Assembly (NCBI GenBank): GCA_003220495.1
Contig: QHSP01000049.1
Coordinates: 1 to 51,407, forward strand
Direction: 5' to 3'
From: Candidatus Rokuibacteriota bacterium
GTDB taxonomy: Bacteria; Methylomirabilota; Methylomirabilia; Rokubacteriales; CSP1-6
DNA length: 51,407 bases
Part shown: positions 7,410 to 15,328 of the stretch, piece after piece
Numbering within the stretch: the stretch's first letter is position 1
How the letters are laid out: each line of letters starts with the position of its first letter
Program-made: the position numbers and the translations under genes
The notes under the pieces: generated by a model
The model's database searches: none
Told to the model about the DNA's origin: nothing
Seen by the model: only the letters and a program-made list of their open reading frames with translations

Positions 7410-8951
7410 TCAGCGGCCCGGCTTCAGCTTCAGATCCTCGTAGGGCGCCGAGTAGGAAAAGCCCTTGATGTGGTCGACGCACGCTTCCTCGACCCGCGGC
7501 CCGACGCCCCAGAGGAACGCGAGCTCGTAGATCGGCACGTGCAGAGCCCGGTCGTACATGATCTGCTGGATCTGGTGCAGCATCGACTCGCGCTTCTTCC
7601 GGTCCAGCTCGCGCGCCTGCCGCTGGTAGAGATCCTCGATCTCCGGCACGACGCCTGAGGCGTAGATGCCGGTCTTGATCACGTAGGCCTCGATGCGCGT
7701 GGCCGCGTTGCCGGCGGGCGCGCCGAGCCCCATGATGACGCCCTTGATCTTGTGCTCGCGCCATGCCGTCAGGAACGCCGCCCGCTCCATGGTGCGCAGG
7801 CGCGTGCGGATGCCGACCTCTTGCAGATAGTTCCCGATCGCCTCGGCGAGCGAGAAGAAGGGCGGGAACGGCGTGAGGTCGCCGGCGTCGAAGCCCGAGG
7901 GATATCCGGCCTCGGCGAGGAGCTTCCTGGCGCGGGCCGGATCGTAGGCGGGCGGCTCGAACGTCTGCGCGAATTCCAGGACGCGCGGGATCAGGCCGCC
8001 GGTCGGCCGTGAAAGCCCGAGCGTCTCGGCCTGATTGAGACCGTTCCGATCGAGCGCGGAGCTCGCCGCCAGCCGCACGCGCCGGTCGGCCCAGGGGGAC
8101 TTCGGATCCCACTGCTCCGGGAGATCGAGGAACACGACGCCGGGCGGCTGCGCGGCGGCCAGGCGAAGCCCCGGCGAGCGCTTGACCTCGGCGGCGACGG
8201 GCCCGCTCAGCAGATAGACGATGTCCACGTCGCCGGTCTTGAGAGCGGCCGCGCGCGTGGTCTCGTCGGGCATGCTCCGGAACACGAGCCGCTTCACGCT
8301 CGGGGTCTTGCGCCAGTAGCCCTCGAATGCCTCCAGCACCAGATCGACACCCGGGTTGAAGCTCACGAACTTGTACGGCCCCGCGCCGATCGGCGCCTTC
8401 TTGAAGCCGTCCTCGCCGACCTTCTCGACGTATTTCTTGGGGACGATCCACGCCGCTCCGGTCGCGGAGGTGCCGTAGAAGGTCATGAAGTCCGGCCACG
8501 GCTCCTTCAGCTGGAAGCGTACGCGGCCGGGATCGACGATCTGCACCTCCCGCACACGATCCTTCAGCAGCTTGGCCGCCGCGCCGTGGTAGCGCTCGAA
8601 GGAGTACTTGACGTCGTCCGCGGTGACCGGATCGCCGTTGTGGAACTTCGCGCCTTTGCGCAGGACGAATTCATAGCTGAGGCCGTCCTTCGACGTCGTC
8701 CACGACTCCGCGAGGCTCGGCGTGTTGTCGCCGCCCGGCATCGGCTTCACCAGCGCGTCGTGCAGCGCGTACAGCACCATGAACGGCGTGATGAACGCCT
8801 CGGTGTCGCTCGGATCGAGCCAGCGCGCCGCCAGGGTGACGTGAACACCCCAGGTCATCGTTCCGTCCGGTGCGGCGAACGCACGTTGCGGCGAGGCGAC
8901 CAGGAGCAGAAGCAGGGCGACGAGCACGCATCGGATCACGGACGATTTCAT
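7410..8951 (-). CDS. ABC transporter substrate-binding protein, peptide/nickel/opine type (SBP_bac_5)
   Basis: A 513-residue family-5 periplasmic binding protein (DppA/OppA-like). A signal peptide occupies residues 1-26 (CVLVALLLLLVASPQRAFA). Typical segments follow: LAESWTTSKDGLSYEFVLRK, GAKFHNGDPVTADDVKYSFE, the hinge-region DVDIVYLLSG, and YDPARARKLLAEAGYPSGFD. It would bind oligopeptides or similar solutes and deliver them to a membrane ABC complex, but no permease or ATPase is adjacent. It is divergent from the enolase-superfamily gene at 9010 with a 58-bp shared regulatory region, so the ligand might be related to that enzyme's substrate (inference). Confidence 0.9.
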   Translation of the reverse strand: MKSSVIRCVLVALLLLLVASPQRAFAAPDGTMTWGVHVTLAARWLDPSDTEAFITPFMVLYALHDALVKPMPGGDNTPSLAESWTTSKDGLSYEFVLRKGAKFHNGDPVTADDVKYSFERYHGAAAKLLKDRVREVQIVDPGRVRFQLKEPWPDFMTFYGTSATGAAWIVPKKYVEKVGEDGFKKAPIGAGPYKFVSFNPGVDLVLEAFEGYWRKTPSVKRLVFRSMPDETTRAAALKTGDVDIVYLLSGPVAAEVKRSPGLRLAAAQPPGVVFLDLPEQWDPKSPWADRRVRLAASSALDRNGLNQAETLGLSRPTGGLIPRVLEFAQTFEPPAYDPARARKLLAEAGYPSGFDAGDLTPFPPFFSLAEAIGNYLQEVGIRTRLRTMERAAFLTAWREHKIKGVIMGLGAPAGNAATRIEAYVIKTGIYASGVVPEIEDLYQRQARELDRKKRESMLHQIQQIMYDRALHVPIYELAFLWGVGPRVEEACVDHIKGFSYSAPYEDLKLKPGR

Positions 8952-8987
8952 CGCGCCTCCGTGAAGAGTCGAGCAGTCGAGCTAGGG

Positions 8988-8993
8988 TATCAT
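8988..8993 (+). promoter_or_regulatory. Candidate -10 element (TATCAT) for the enolase-superfamily gene
   Basis: TATCAT lies in the 58-bp divergent region, 16 nt before ATG 9010, with GGAGG at 9000-9004. No convincing -35 is visible. The complementary strand of the same AT-richer patch (8984-8993) could serve the leftward binding-protein gene. Confidence 0.3.
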
Positions 8994-9009
8994 CGCCGCG
9001 GAGGCTATC

Positions 9010-10167
9010 ATGAAGATCAAAGCGCTCGACACGTACTTCCTGTCCGCGCCTCTGCCGCAGCCGGTCCGCACTTCAACCTCGACGATCAGCCGGGTCAGCG
9101 AGCTCATCGTCCAGCTCACGACGGATTCCGGCCTCATCGGCATCGGCGAGGCGCACGGCCCCTTCCTGTCCCAGGGTGGCCCGGAGGCCATGAAGGCCGT
9201 CGGGCAGATCCTCGAGCGCGTGACGCCGCTGGTCGTCGGCCAGGATCCCTTCAAGGTCGAGCGCGTCTGGCAGGATCTCTTCGCCCTGACCTACACGAGC
9301 GTGCGCGGGATCCCCACCCTGGCCCACCAGCGCCGCCAGCTCGTCACGGCCATCAGCGCCATCGACATCGCGTTGTGGGACCTCATGGGCAAGGCGACGA
9401 GCCGGCCCGTCCACGCGCTGCTCGGCGGGGCGCTCCGCTCCAAAGTGCCGGCCTACGTCACCGGGTTCTACTACCGCGACGGTGAGCGTCCCGACGATCT
9501 CCGGCGCGAGGCGGCGCTCTACCTCGAGCACGGCTACCGGACCGTGAAGGTCAAGGTCGCGGGCCTGTCGCCCGAGGCCGACGCCGAGCGGGTCGGCGTG
9601 ATCCGCAAGGCCGTCGGCGACGACGTGGCCATCATGCTGGACGCGAATCAGGGATGGGACCTGCCGAGCGCGCTGCGCGCGACCCGGCTCTGCGAGCCGT
9701 ACAACATCTTCTGGCTCGAGGACCCGATGCCCTGGTACGACGAGCGCCACGCGCTGCGTCGTCTCAAGGCCGAGGTCAACGTGCCGATCTCCGCCGGCGA
9801 GACGGAGTTCACGCCCTTCGGCCTGCGCACGATGGTGGCGGAAGGCCTCGTCGACTACCTGATCATCGACTCGACGTGGGCTGGCGGGCTCACGGTCTGG
9901 CGCAAGGCAGCCGTCATGGCCGAGCTCTATCAGGTGCCGCTCGCCGCCCACCACGATCCCCAGATCCACGTCCACGCCGTCGCGGCGAGCCCGACCGGCT
10001 TCATCCTCGAATCCTTCGCCGACCCGACGCGCGATCCGCTCTGGTTCGAGCTGTTCCGCGAGCGGCCGAAGATCGTCGACGGGTTCATGGCGGTTCCCGA
10101 GACTCCAGGACTCGGTCTCGAGCTTCGTCAGGACACGCTGGAGAAGTACGGCGTCAGGCTCGGCTGA
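9010..10167 (+). CDS. Mandelate racemase/muconate lactonizing enzyme family protein
   Basis: A 385-residue enolase-superfamily enzyme that abstracts the alpha-proton of a carboxylate. The N-terminal capping domain is followed by a TIM barrel with the expected residues: the Lys-x-Lys base (KVK, 180-182), metal ligands D211 (MLDANQGWD), E237 (FWLEDP) and E264 (ISAGE), and a His/Asp pair (H314-H315-D316) on the seventh strand. The KxK plus His/Asp pattern fits the racemase or acid-sugar dehydratase branches; the substrate cannot be fixed. GGAGG precedes the ATG by 5 nt. The HAD gene follows 13 nt downstream, so the two may be co-transcribed. Confidence 0.9.
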   Translation: MKIKALDTYFLSAPLPQPVRTSTSTISRVSELIVQLTTDSGLIGIGEAHGPFLSQGGPEAMKAVGQILERVTPLVVGQDPFKVERVWQDLFALTYTSVRGIPTLAHQRRQLVTAISAIDIALWDLMGKATSRPVHALLGGALRSKVPAYVTGFYYRDGERPDDLRREAALYLEHGYRTVKVKVAGLSPEADAERVGVIRKAVGDDVAIMLDANQGWDLPSALRATRLCEPYNIFWLEDPMPWYDERHALRRLKAEVNVPISAGETEFTPFGLRTMVAEGLVDYLIIDSTWAGGLTVWRKAAVMAELYQVPLAAHHDPQIHVHAVAASPTGFILESFADPTRDPLWFELFRERPKIVDGFMAVPETPGLGLELRQDTLEKYGVRLG

Positions 10168-10180
10168 GCGCGTCGCAGCA

Positions 10181-10855
10181 ATGCTCAGCGGCGTCTTCTT
10201 CGACCTCGACGAGACGCTCATCGACGCCGACGGCTGTCACCGCGAGGCGAGCCGCCGCGCCTTCGCGGCGTTCGGGATGGATTGGGACGAAGCGCTCTCG
10301 CGAACGGGCCCCTTCTTCGGTCGTCGCATGCGAGAAATCCTGGAGGCGAGACGCAATGCGCTGGGTGTCGACGAATTGGCGGCTCCGGTCGAAGAGCTAC
10401 TGGTGCTGCGCGCGGAGCACTACGTCAATCTCTTCCCGGCCGGCGTTTGCCTGCTGCCAGGAGCTCCGGAAGCGCTCGCCAGCGTGCGCGATCACGGAGG
10501 GGTGGCAGCGATCGTCTCGTCATCAGCGCGGGCCACCATCGCCTTGACGGTGGAGCACTACGGGCTCTCGCGCCTGGTGAGCTTCGTGGTTGGCGGCGAC
10601 GATGTCAGCCGCGGCAAGCCGGACCCGGAGTGCTATGAAACCGCGTACCTCCGCCTCCAATCCCTCAGGTCGGCGGTAAAACGCGACTGTTTGGTTCTCG
10701 AGGACTCCTCGGTCGGCGTCACCGCCGCCCGCTCAGCTGAAATCCCGGTGTGCCTGATTCCGCGTTACCCGCTCGCGGAACCGGTGCACCCAGAATACAC
10801 GCTGGCATCGCTGGAGGAATTCCCGGGACTGGTCGCACGGCTGAGCGGACGTTAA
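10181..10855 (+). CDS. HAD-family hydrolase (phosphatase-like)
   Basis: A 224-residue HAD hydrolase of the beta-phosphoglucomutase/phosphoglycolate phosphatase type. Motif I is FDLDETL (nucleophile D8, acid D10); motif II is around the VSSS segment near residue 110; motif III/IV are GKPDPECYE and LEDSSVGVTAA. The alpha-helical C1 cap between motifs I and II is present (about residues 17-85). It would dephosphorylate a small phosphorylated metabolite. It starts 13 nt after the enolase-superfamily gene, suggesting a two-gene unit, perhaps handling a sugar-acid phosphate (inference). Some rarer codons and slightly lower GC than neighbours are noticeable near 10640-10700. Confidence 0.88.
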   Translation: MLSGVFFDLDETLIDADGCHREASRRAFAAFGMDWDEALSRTGPFFGRRMREILEARRNALGVDELAAPVEELLVLRAEHYVNLFPAGVCLLPGAPEALASVRDHGGVAAIVSSSARATIALTVEHYGLSRLVSFVVGGDDVSRGKPDPECYETAYLRLQSLRSAVKRDCLVLEDSSVGVTAARSAEIPVCLIPRYPLAEPVHPEYTLASLEEFPGLVARLSGR

Positions 10856-10870
10856 GCCGACCGCGCGCCC

Positions 10871-12100
10871 TCAGGAAGCGCTCTTGCCCTGCACGATGAC
10901 GCGCGAGGCGATCAACGCGTCGATCTCCGCCTCGCCGTAGCCGATCTCGCGCAGGATCTCGCTGGAGTGCTCGCCGAGCTCCGGCGGATAGCGCGGCGCG
11001 ACCTTGGCAACGTCCTCGAGCCAGAGCGGGCTCGCCACGGTGAGCGACGCGCCCGCCCGCGGATCGTCGAGCGGCACCAGGGCACCGCTGGCGACCATCT
11101 GGGGATCGCTGCGCGCGTCGTCGACGGTGCCCACTTCGCCGAACGTCAGCCGATGCTGGTTCAGGATCGCGCGCCACTCGGCCCACGGTCGCGTTGCGAA
11201 GACCGCGTCGAAGATCGGCACGAGCGCCCGGGCATTCGCGCGCCGGGCCGGCGTGGTGGCGAAGCGTGGATCGTCGCCGAGGTCGGGCCGCTCGATCGCC
11301 GTCAGAAGATGCGGCCAGTCTCGATCGTCGTTGAGCACGTTCAGGAGGAACCAGCGGTTGTCGGCGCAGCGATAGAGATTCGCGAGCGCGGTCGCCGGCT
11401 CCTCGCGCGGCGGCCGCGGCTCGACGCGCGCGCCGCAGAGCGCGGCCTGGATCTGCGTCGCGTTCCACCAGAGGCCGTTGGCCAGGAGCGAGGTCGACAC
11501 CATCGTGCCGCGACCGGTCCGATCGCGCTGATAGAGCGCGGTCATGATCGCGGCGAAGAGGCTCACGCCGGTCGGATGATCGCCCATTCCGGGGAGCGAG
11601 CGCGCGGGCGGCGAGTCGGGTGAGGGCCGGACGAGATCCATCAAGCCGGTGCGCGCCCACAGCGCCGTCGCGTCGAAGCCGGTGCGTGGCGCCTCCTCGC
11701 CGCGCTCGCCGTACGCCGTCAACGACGCGTAGACGAGCCGTGGGTTGAGCGGCGCCAGATCTGTCCAGCGAATGCCGAGCCGCGCTCGAGAATCGAGCGG
11801 CGTGTTGGTGACGAAGACATCGGCACGCTCGACCAGGCGCTGGACCACGGCTTGGCCGGCGGGCTGGCGCAGGTCCAGCGCGAGGCCGCGCTTGGTGCGG
11901 TTGTCGATGATCCAGCGGTAGTTGTACGGGCTCTCGGCCACACCCGGGCCGCCGGTGCGATTGCGATACGGATCGCCGTCGGGGGGCTCGATCTTGATCA
12001 CGTCGGCGCCGAGGTCGGCCATGATCGTGGTCGCGACGGGCCCGGCGATGAAGCTTGCCGCGTCGATGACGCGTACGCCGGCCAGCAGGAAGTCACTCAT
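10871..12100 (-). CDS. CaiB/BaiF family (class III) CoA-transferase
   Basis: A 409-residue family III CoA-transferase, which moves CoA between carboxylic acids. The N-terminal CoA-binding signature is clear (VRVIDAASFIAGPVATTIMA, then DLGADVIKIEPPDGDPYR) and the catalytic aspartate is D174 in GMGDHPTG, matching Asp169 of formyl-CoA transferase. The C-terminus has EHSSEILREIGYGEAEIDAL, typical of the family. Substrate unknown. The gene lies 64 nt downstream of the FAD-oxidase gene on the same strand. On the reverse strand TATAGT occurs 17 nt before the ATG with no Shine-Dalgarno, so a short leader is possible. Confidence 0.92.
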   Translation of the reverse strand: MSDFLLAGVRVIDAASFIAGPVATTIMADLGADVIKIEPPDGDPYRNRTGGPGVAESPYNYRWIIDNRTKRGLALDLRQPAGQAVVQRLVERADVFVTNTPLDSRARLGIRWTDLAPLNPRLVYASLTAYGERGEEAPRTGFDATALWARTGLMDLVRPSPDSPPARSLPGMGDHPTGVSLFAAIMTALYQRDRTGRGTMVSTSLLANGLWWNATQIQAALCGARVEPRPPREEPATALANLYRCADNRWFLLNVLNDDRDWPHLLTAIERPDLGDDPRFATTPARRANARALVPIFDAVFATRPWAEWRAILNQHRLTFGEVGTVDDARSDPQMVASGALVPLDDPRAGASLTVASPLWLEDVAKVAPRYPPELGEHSSEILREIGYGEAEIDALIASRVIVQGKSAS

Positions 12101-12164
12101 GATCGTGGCCCGGAACTATATCGGGCTGGCGCAGAGAGTCAAGCGCCGATCACGAGTCTCGGCG

Positions 12165-13259
12165 TCAACGCGCCGCGCGCCGGCGCGCCGGATCGAACGC
12201 GCGCAGATCGACCAGCGAGGGCGCCCCCTCGGCGACGAGCTCGGCCATCGCGAGACCGGTGGCGGGCGCGTTGAGAATCCCCCACGGCCCGTGGCCGGTC
12301 GCGACGTACGCGCCGCGCAGGCCCGGCACGCGACCGATCAGCGGAAGTCCGTCGTCGGTTACGGGCCGATAGCAGGCCTGGCGACGGACGATCCGCGCGT
12401 CGGCGAGCGCCGTCGAGACGCGGCCGGCGGCCCGCGCCAGGACCGCGCAGGCGCCTTCGTTCACCTCGACCGCCTCCGGTGAATCGGGCAGCGGCGCGGG
12501 GTCGGCCATCCCGCACACGTAGACCTCGCCTTCGGGCCGCGGAAAGATCTCGGGCTCCAAGGCGCGGCCGTCGGTGGTGCGGTAGTCGACGAACAGCGCG
12601 TGGGCGGGCACGTCGGGAGCGGCGAGGGTCACGCTGTAGCCCTTGAGGCCGTAGACGCCCGGAAGCCGCAACCGATCGGCGAGCCGACCCGTCCACGGCC
12701 CCATCGCCAGGACGACCGCGTCGCCCTCGAGCGTCTCGCCGTCGGCCATGACGACACCCGAGGCGGCGCCGTCGCGTCGCGCGACGTCGTCGACGACGGC
12801 GATGCGCAGCTTGGCTCCGCGAGCCTGCGCGGCGTCGAGCAGGGCCGCGGTGAATCGCGCCGGCGTGACCTGCGCCGTGGTCTCGGTGGAGCCGAGCGTC
12901 GCGGTGACGATCCCCGAGCCGTCGAGCCACCTCGGCGCCCCGACGCGATGGCCACCCGCCAGGCTCCCCGTCTCGCGCGCAGCCAGCATGAACGTGTCCA
13001 TGCGCCGGTAGCCGTAATCGGTAGCGAGCTCCTTGGCCAGCTCGGCGTGGAGCGCGAAGCTCCGGCGGGCCAGCGGCCCGAGGGGCGAGCCGTCGCACCA
13101 GTCGAGGGCCAGGAACCCGCCCGACTTTCCCGATGCGGCGCACGCGACCCCCGAACGCTCGACAACGGTCACGGCGACGCCGCGCCGGGCCAGGAAGTAC
13201 GCGACCGAGGCGCCGACGACACCGGCGCCGCAGACGATGACGTGCCGGGGAGGTGTCAC
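12165..13259 (-). CDS. FAD-dependent amine oxidoreductase (DAO family)
   Basis: A 364-residue flavoprotein related to glycine oxidase, sarcosine oxidase and D-amino-acid dehydrogenase. The N-terminus carries the Rossmann dinucleotide motif GAGVVGASVAYFLARRG followed by the beta2 acidic residue in VTVVERSG. SGKSGGFLALDW and the C-terminal GLPLIGRVPGLRGAYVATGHGPWG (second half of the FAD site) are diagnostic. It would oxidise a secondary or primary amine of an amino acid. GTG start at 13259 with GGAGGT-like sequence around it; the start is only 35 nt from the divergent LLM gene. The CaiB/BaiF gene follows. Confidence 0.88.
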   Translation of the reverse strand: MTPPRHVIVCGAGVVGASVAYFLARRGVAVTVVERSGVACAASGKSGGFLALDWCDGSPLGPLARRSFALHAELAKELATDYGYRRMDTFMLAARETGSLAGGHRVGAPRWLDGSGIVTATLGSTETTAQVTPARFTAALLDAAQARGAKLRIAVVDDVARRDGAASGVVMADGETLEGDAVVLAMGPWTGRLADRLRLPGVYGLKGYSVTLAAPDVPAHALFVDYRTTDGRALEPEIFPRPEGEVYVCGMADPAPLPDSPEAVEVNEGACAVLARAAGRVSTALADARIVRRQACYRPVTDDGLPLIGRVPGLRGAYVATGHGPWGILNAPATGLAMAELVAEGAPSLVDLRAFDPARRRAAR

Positions 13260-13265
13260 TCGGCG

Positions 13266-13271
13266 TATGCT
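13266..13271 (+). promoter_or_regulatory. Candidate -10 element TATGCT for the LLM gene
   Basis: TATGCTAC occupies the 35-bp divergent space, 23 nt before ATG 13295, followed by the strong ribosome site AAGGAGGT (13283-13290). The same TATGCT hexamer recurs before the genes at 16267 (+) and 35853 (-). No -35 match is visible here. Confidence 0.35.
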
Positions 13272-13294
13272 ACATCGAACTCAAGGAGGTCTTC

Positions 13295-14134
13295 ATGCAC
13301 TACGGCGTCGTGATGTTCCCCACCGAGTACGCGATGGCACCGGATGACCTTGCACGCGCGCTCGAGGAGCGTGGCTTCGAATCGGTGTGGTTCCCGGAGC
13401 ACACGCACATACCCGCGAGCCGTCGAAGCCCGTGGCCGGGCGGCGGCGAGCTCCCGCGAGACTACTGGTCGTCCTACGATCCGTTCGTCGCGCTCATGGC
13501 CGCGGCCGCCGCCACCAAGCGGCTCAAGCTGGGCACCGGCATCTGCCTCGTCATCGAGCGCGATCCGATCACGATGGCGAAGGAAGTCGCGACGCTCGAT
13601 CGGTTGTCGGGCGGCCGCGTGCTGTTCGGCATCGGCGGGGGCTGGAATCAGGAAGAGATGGCCAATCATGGGACCGAGTGGAAGAGCCGCTGGCGGCTCC
13701 TGCGCGAGCGGGTGCTGGCCATGAAAGAGATCTGGACCAAGCGCGAGGCCGAGTTCCACGGCGAGTTCGTGAACTTCGACAAGATCTGGGCCGATCCCAA
13801 GCCGATCCAGAAGCCGCACCCGCCGATCATCATCGGCGGCGACGGCGCGACGACGTTCGATCGCGTCGTGGAGTTCGGCGACGGGTGGATGCCGATCATG
13901 CGCCCGAAGACGAGCCCGGTCGAGAAGATTCCCGCGCTCCGCGAGCGTCTCAAGAAAGCGGGCCGCGACCCGAAATCGGCCCCCGTCTCGATCTTCTTCG
14001 CGCCCCCGAAGAAGCCCGCCCTCGACGCGCTCGACGCCGCCGGGGTCGATCGCGCGATCTTCGGTGTCCCGTCCGAGCCTCGCGACGCCGTGTTGCCGCG
14101 CCTCGACGCGTTCGCGGCGGCGATGCGTCGCTAG
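13295..14134 (+). CDS. LLM-class (luciferase-like) F420/FMN-dependent oxidoreductase
   Basis: A 279-residue luciferase-like monooxygenase-fold protein. The start is set at ATG 13295 because AAGGAGGT lies just upstream; the longer reading would add 14 residues overlapping the divergent gene's start. The fold is recognisable from GFESVWFPEHTHIP, RLKLGTGICLVIERDP, KEVATLDRLSGGRVLFGIGGGWN and KPIQKPHPPIIIGGDG. These enzymes use F420 or FMN; the family near this sequence (TIGR03619-like) is often F420-dependent, which would require F420 in this organism. Its stop overlaps the stop of the convergent gene in the 4-nt sequence CTAG at 14131-14134. Confidence 0.9.
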   Translation: MHYGVVMFPTEYAMAPDDLARALEERGFESVWFPEHTHIPASRRSPWPGGGELPRDYWSSYDPFVALMAAAAATKRLKLGTGICLVIERDPITMAKEVATLDRLSGGRVLFGIGGGWNQEEMANHGTEWKSRWRLLRERVLAMKEIWTKREAEFHGEFVNFDKIWADPKPIQKPHPPIIIGGDGATTFDRVVEFGDGWMPIMRPKTSPVEKIPALRERLKKAGRDPKSAPVSIFFAPPKKPALDALDAAGVDRAIFGVPSEPRDAVLPRLDAFAAAMRR

Positions 14135-15012
14135 CTCGCAGGGCGGCCTGTTTCTGCCATCCGCACAAACTGTCGCTTCATCACGTTCACGCCGCCGAGG
14201 TAGCCCTTGACGTCGTGGTCGCCACACTTCTGCCCGGGCGTCAGCTTGAACCCGAGGCGAGCGTAGGCGTCGCCCGGTCCGGCGCCGCACAGATGAATGA
14301 TGGCGGCCAGGTCTTGCTTCTGCTGAAGCGTCGCGGTGGCGACGTGTTGTCGCGCCATCGTGCTCGAGACGCTCCGGTCGAGGAGGGCCGACGTCATCTC
14401 GACGGCGTGGCTCGGGATGACACGCGTGTAGAGACGGTTGAACCAGCACGTGCGCCACGCGTGCCACGGGCCGTCCTCGGCAACCAGGTGGTCGTGGATG
14501 CAGTAGCGCCGCGCCTCGAGGAACGTCGGATCGGTGATCTGATACATGCCGACCGCGCTCGACGCCGGCCGGTATATCTCGAACGGGTTCCAGGACAACC
14601 GCCACCGCCAGTACGTTCGCGCCACCGGGTTGCCCGCGCCCTCGACCTGAGCCAGCGCCGCCAGGAGATCGGGCGTCATCACCACGGTCGAATGCCCGCG
14701 AAAGAGGGGCTCGTACTGGCGCCAGGTCTCGGACGGTGTCTTCGACAACCGGCCGCTCACCGGGAAGTACAGCTCGGTCGGCTTGCGCATCACCTGGTAG
14801 GTCCAGTTCACCGCCGACCAGACAGCGATGATGAGCACCGTGGCGACGATGATGCGGAGCGCCAGCGGCAACGCCAGGAACACCAGCGACGCCCGCCGGA
14901 TGAACCGGAAGATCGGGCGGATCCGCTCGAGCCGCGACGGGCGCAATCGCGCCCGACGGGACGTGGTCTTGGCCGCGCGGGCCGGCGCTCGGGCGATGCG
15001 CGTCTGTGGCAT
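14131..15012 (-). CDS. Membrane-anchored lytic-transglycosylase-like protein
   Basis: About 293 residues from ATG 15012 (a longer TTG-started reading to 15054 is possible but has no ribosome site). The basic N-terminus (rich in Arg) precedes a single transmembrane helix at about residues 44-68, so the rest should lie in the periplasm. The segment LLAALAQVEGAGNP supplies the likely catalytic Glu (about residue 124) and SAVGMYQIT corresponds to the GLMQL-type motif of SLT/lysozyme-fold enzymes; several Cys (CIHDH, TCWFN, HLCGAG, KCGDH) suggest disulfides. It probably cleaves peptidoglycan. The match is by motifs only, so the family call is moderately sure. Confidence 0.65.
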   Translation of the reverse strand: MPQTRIARAPARAAKTTSRRARLRPSRLERIRPIFRFIRRASLVFLALPLALRIIVATVLIIAVWSAVNWTYQVMRKPTELYFPVSGRLSKTPSETWRQYEPLFRGHSTVVMTPDLLAALAQVEGAGNPVARTYWRWRLSWNPFEIYRPASSAVGMYQITDPTFLEARRYCIHDHLVAEDGPWHAWRTCWFNRLYTRVIPSHAVEMTSALLDRSVSSTMARQHVATATLQQKQDLAAIIHLCGAGPGDAYARLGFKLTPGQKCGDHDVKGYLGGVNVMKRQFVRMAETGRPAS

Positions 15013-15071
15013 AGGGGTATTCCCCACTATGCACCAGCGCGGGAACGCCCCCAAAAATCCTGGCGTGCTGC

Positions 15072-15248
15072 TTATTCGCCGCGAATCTCGCGCAGCCTCC
15101 GTTTCAGCGCCGTCATCCGGTCATTCATCTTTTCCGAGAGCGCCGAAGCCTTCGTACGCTTCTTCGGCCTTGCCTGTCGTACGACCGGGGCGTTGGTGCC
15201 GTGGCAATACACGCAACCATGCTTCAAGCCGTGTTTGCACTCACTCAT
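15072..15248 (-). CDS. Small Cys/His-rich basic protein, 58 residues
   Basis: An ORF of 59 codons with a clean ATG and TAA, sitting in the 316-bp gap between the transglycosylase and the outer-membrane protein. The N-terminus MSECKHGLKHGCVYCHG has C4, H6, H10, C12, C15 and H16, which looks like a compact zinc-binding knuckle; the rest is Lys/Arg-rich (RPKKRTKASALSEKMNDRMT) and predicted helical, ending LKRRLREIRGE. Composition and codon bias are protein-like, unlike the alternative frames. A nucleic-acid-binding role is an inference. No homologue name is recalled with certainty. Confidence 0.6.
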   Translation of the reverse strand: MSECKHGLKHGCVYCHGTNAPVVRQARPKKRTKASALSEKMNDRMTALKRRLREIRGE

Positions 15249-15328
15249 TCGATGATGCCCCCTGCCGGCATCCTACCGAACCGGGCGGCCATTTGCGAAC
15301 ATCTCGCGACCCCCTGAGATGGGCTCGA

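Noticed and set aside
13256-15255. Long frames on both strands (592 and 622 codons) over the LLM and transglycosylase genes
   Set aside because: Both cross the boundaries of two convergent, recognised genes and have no motif.
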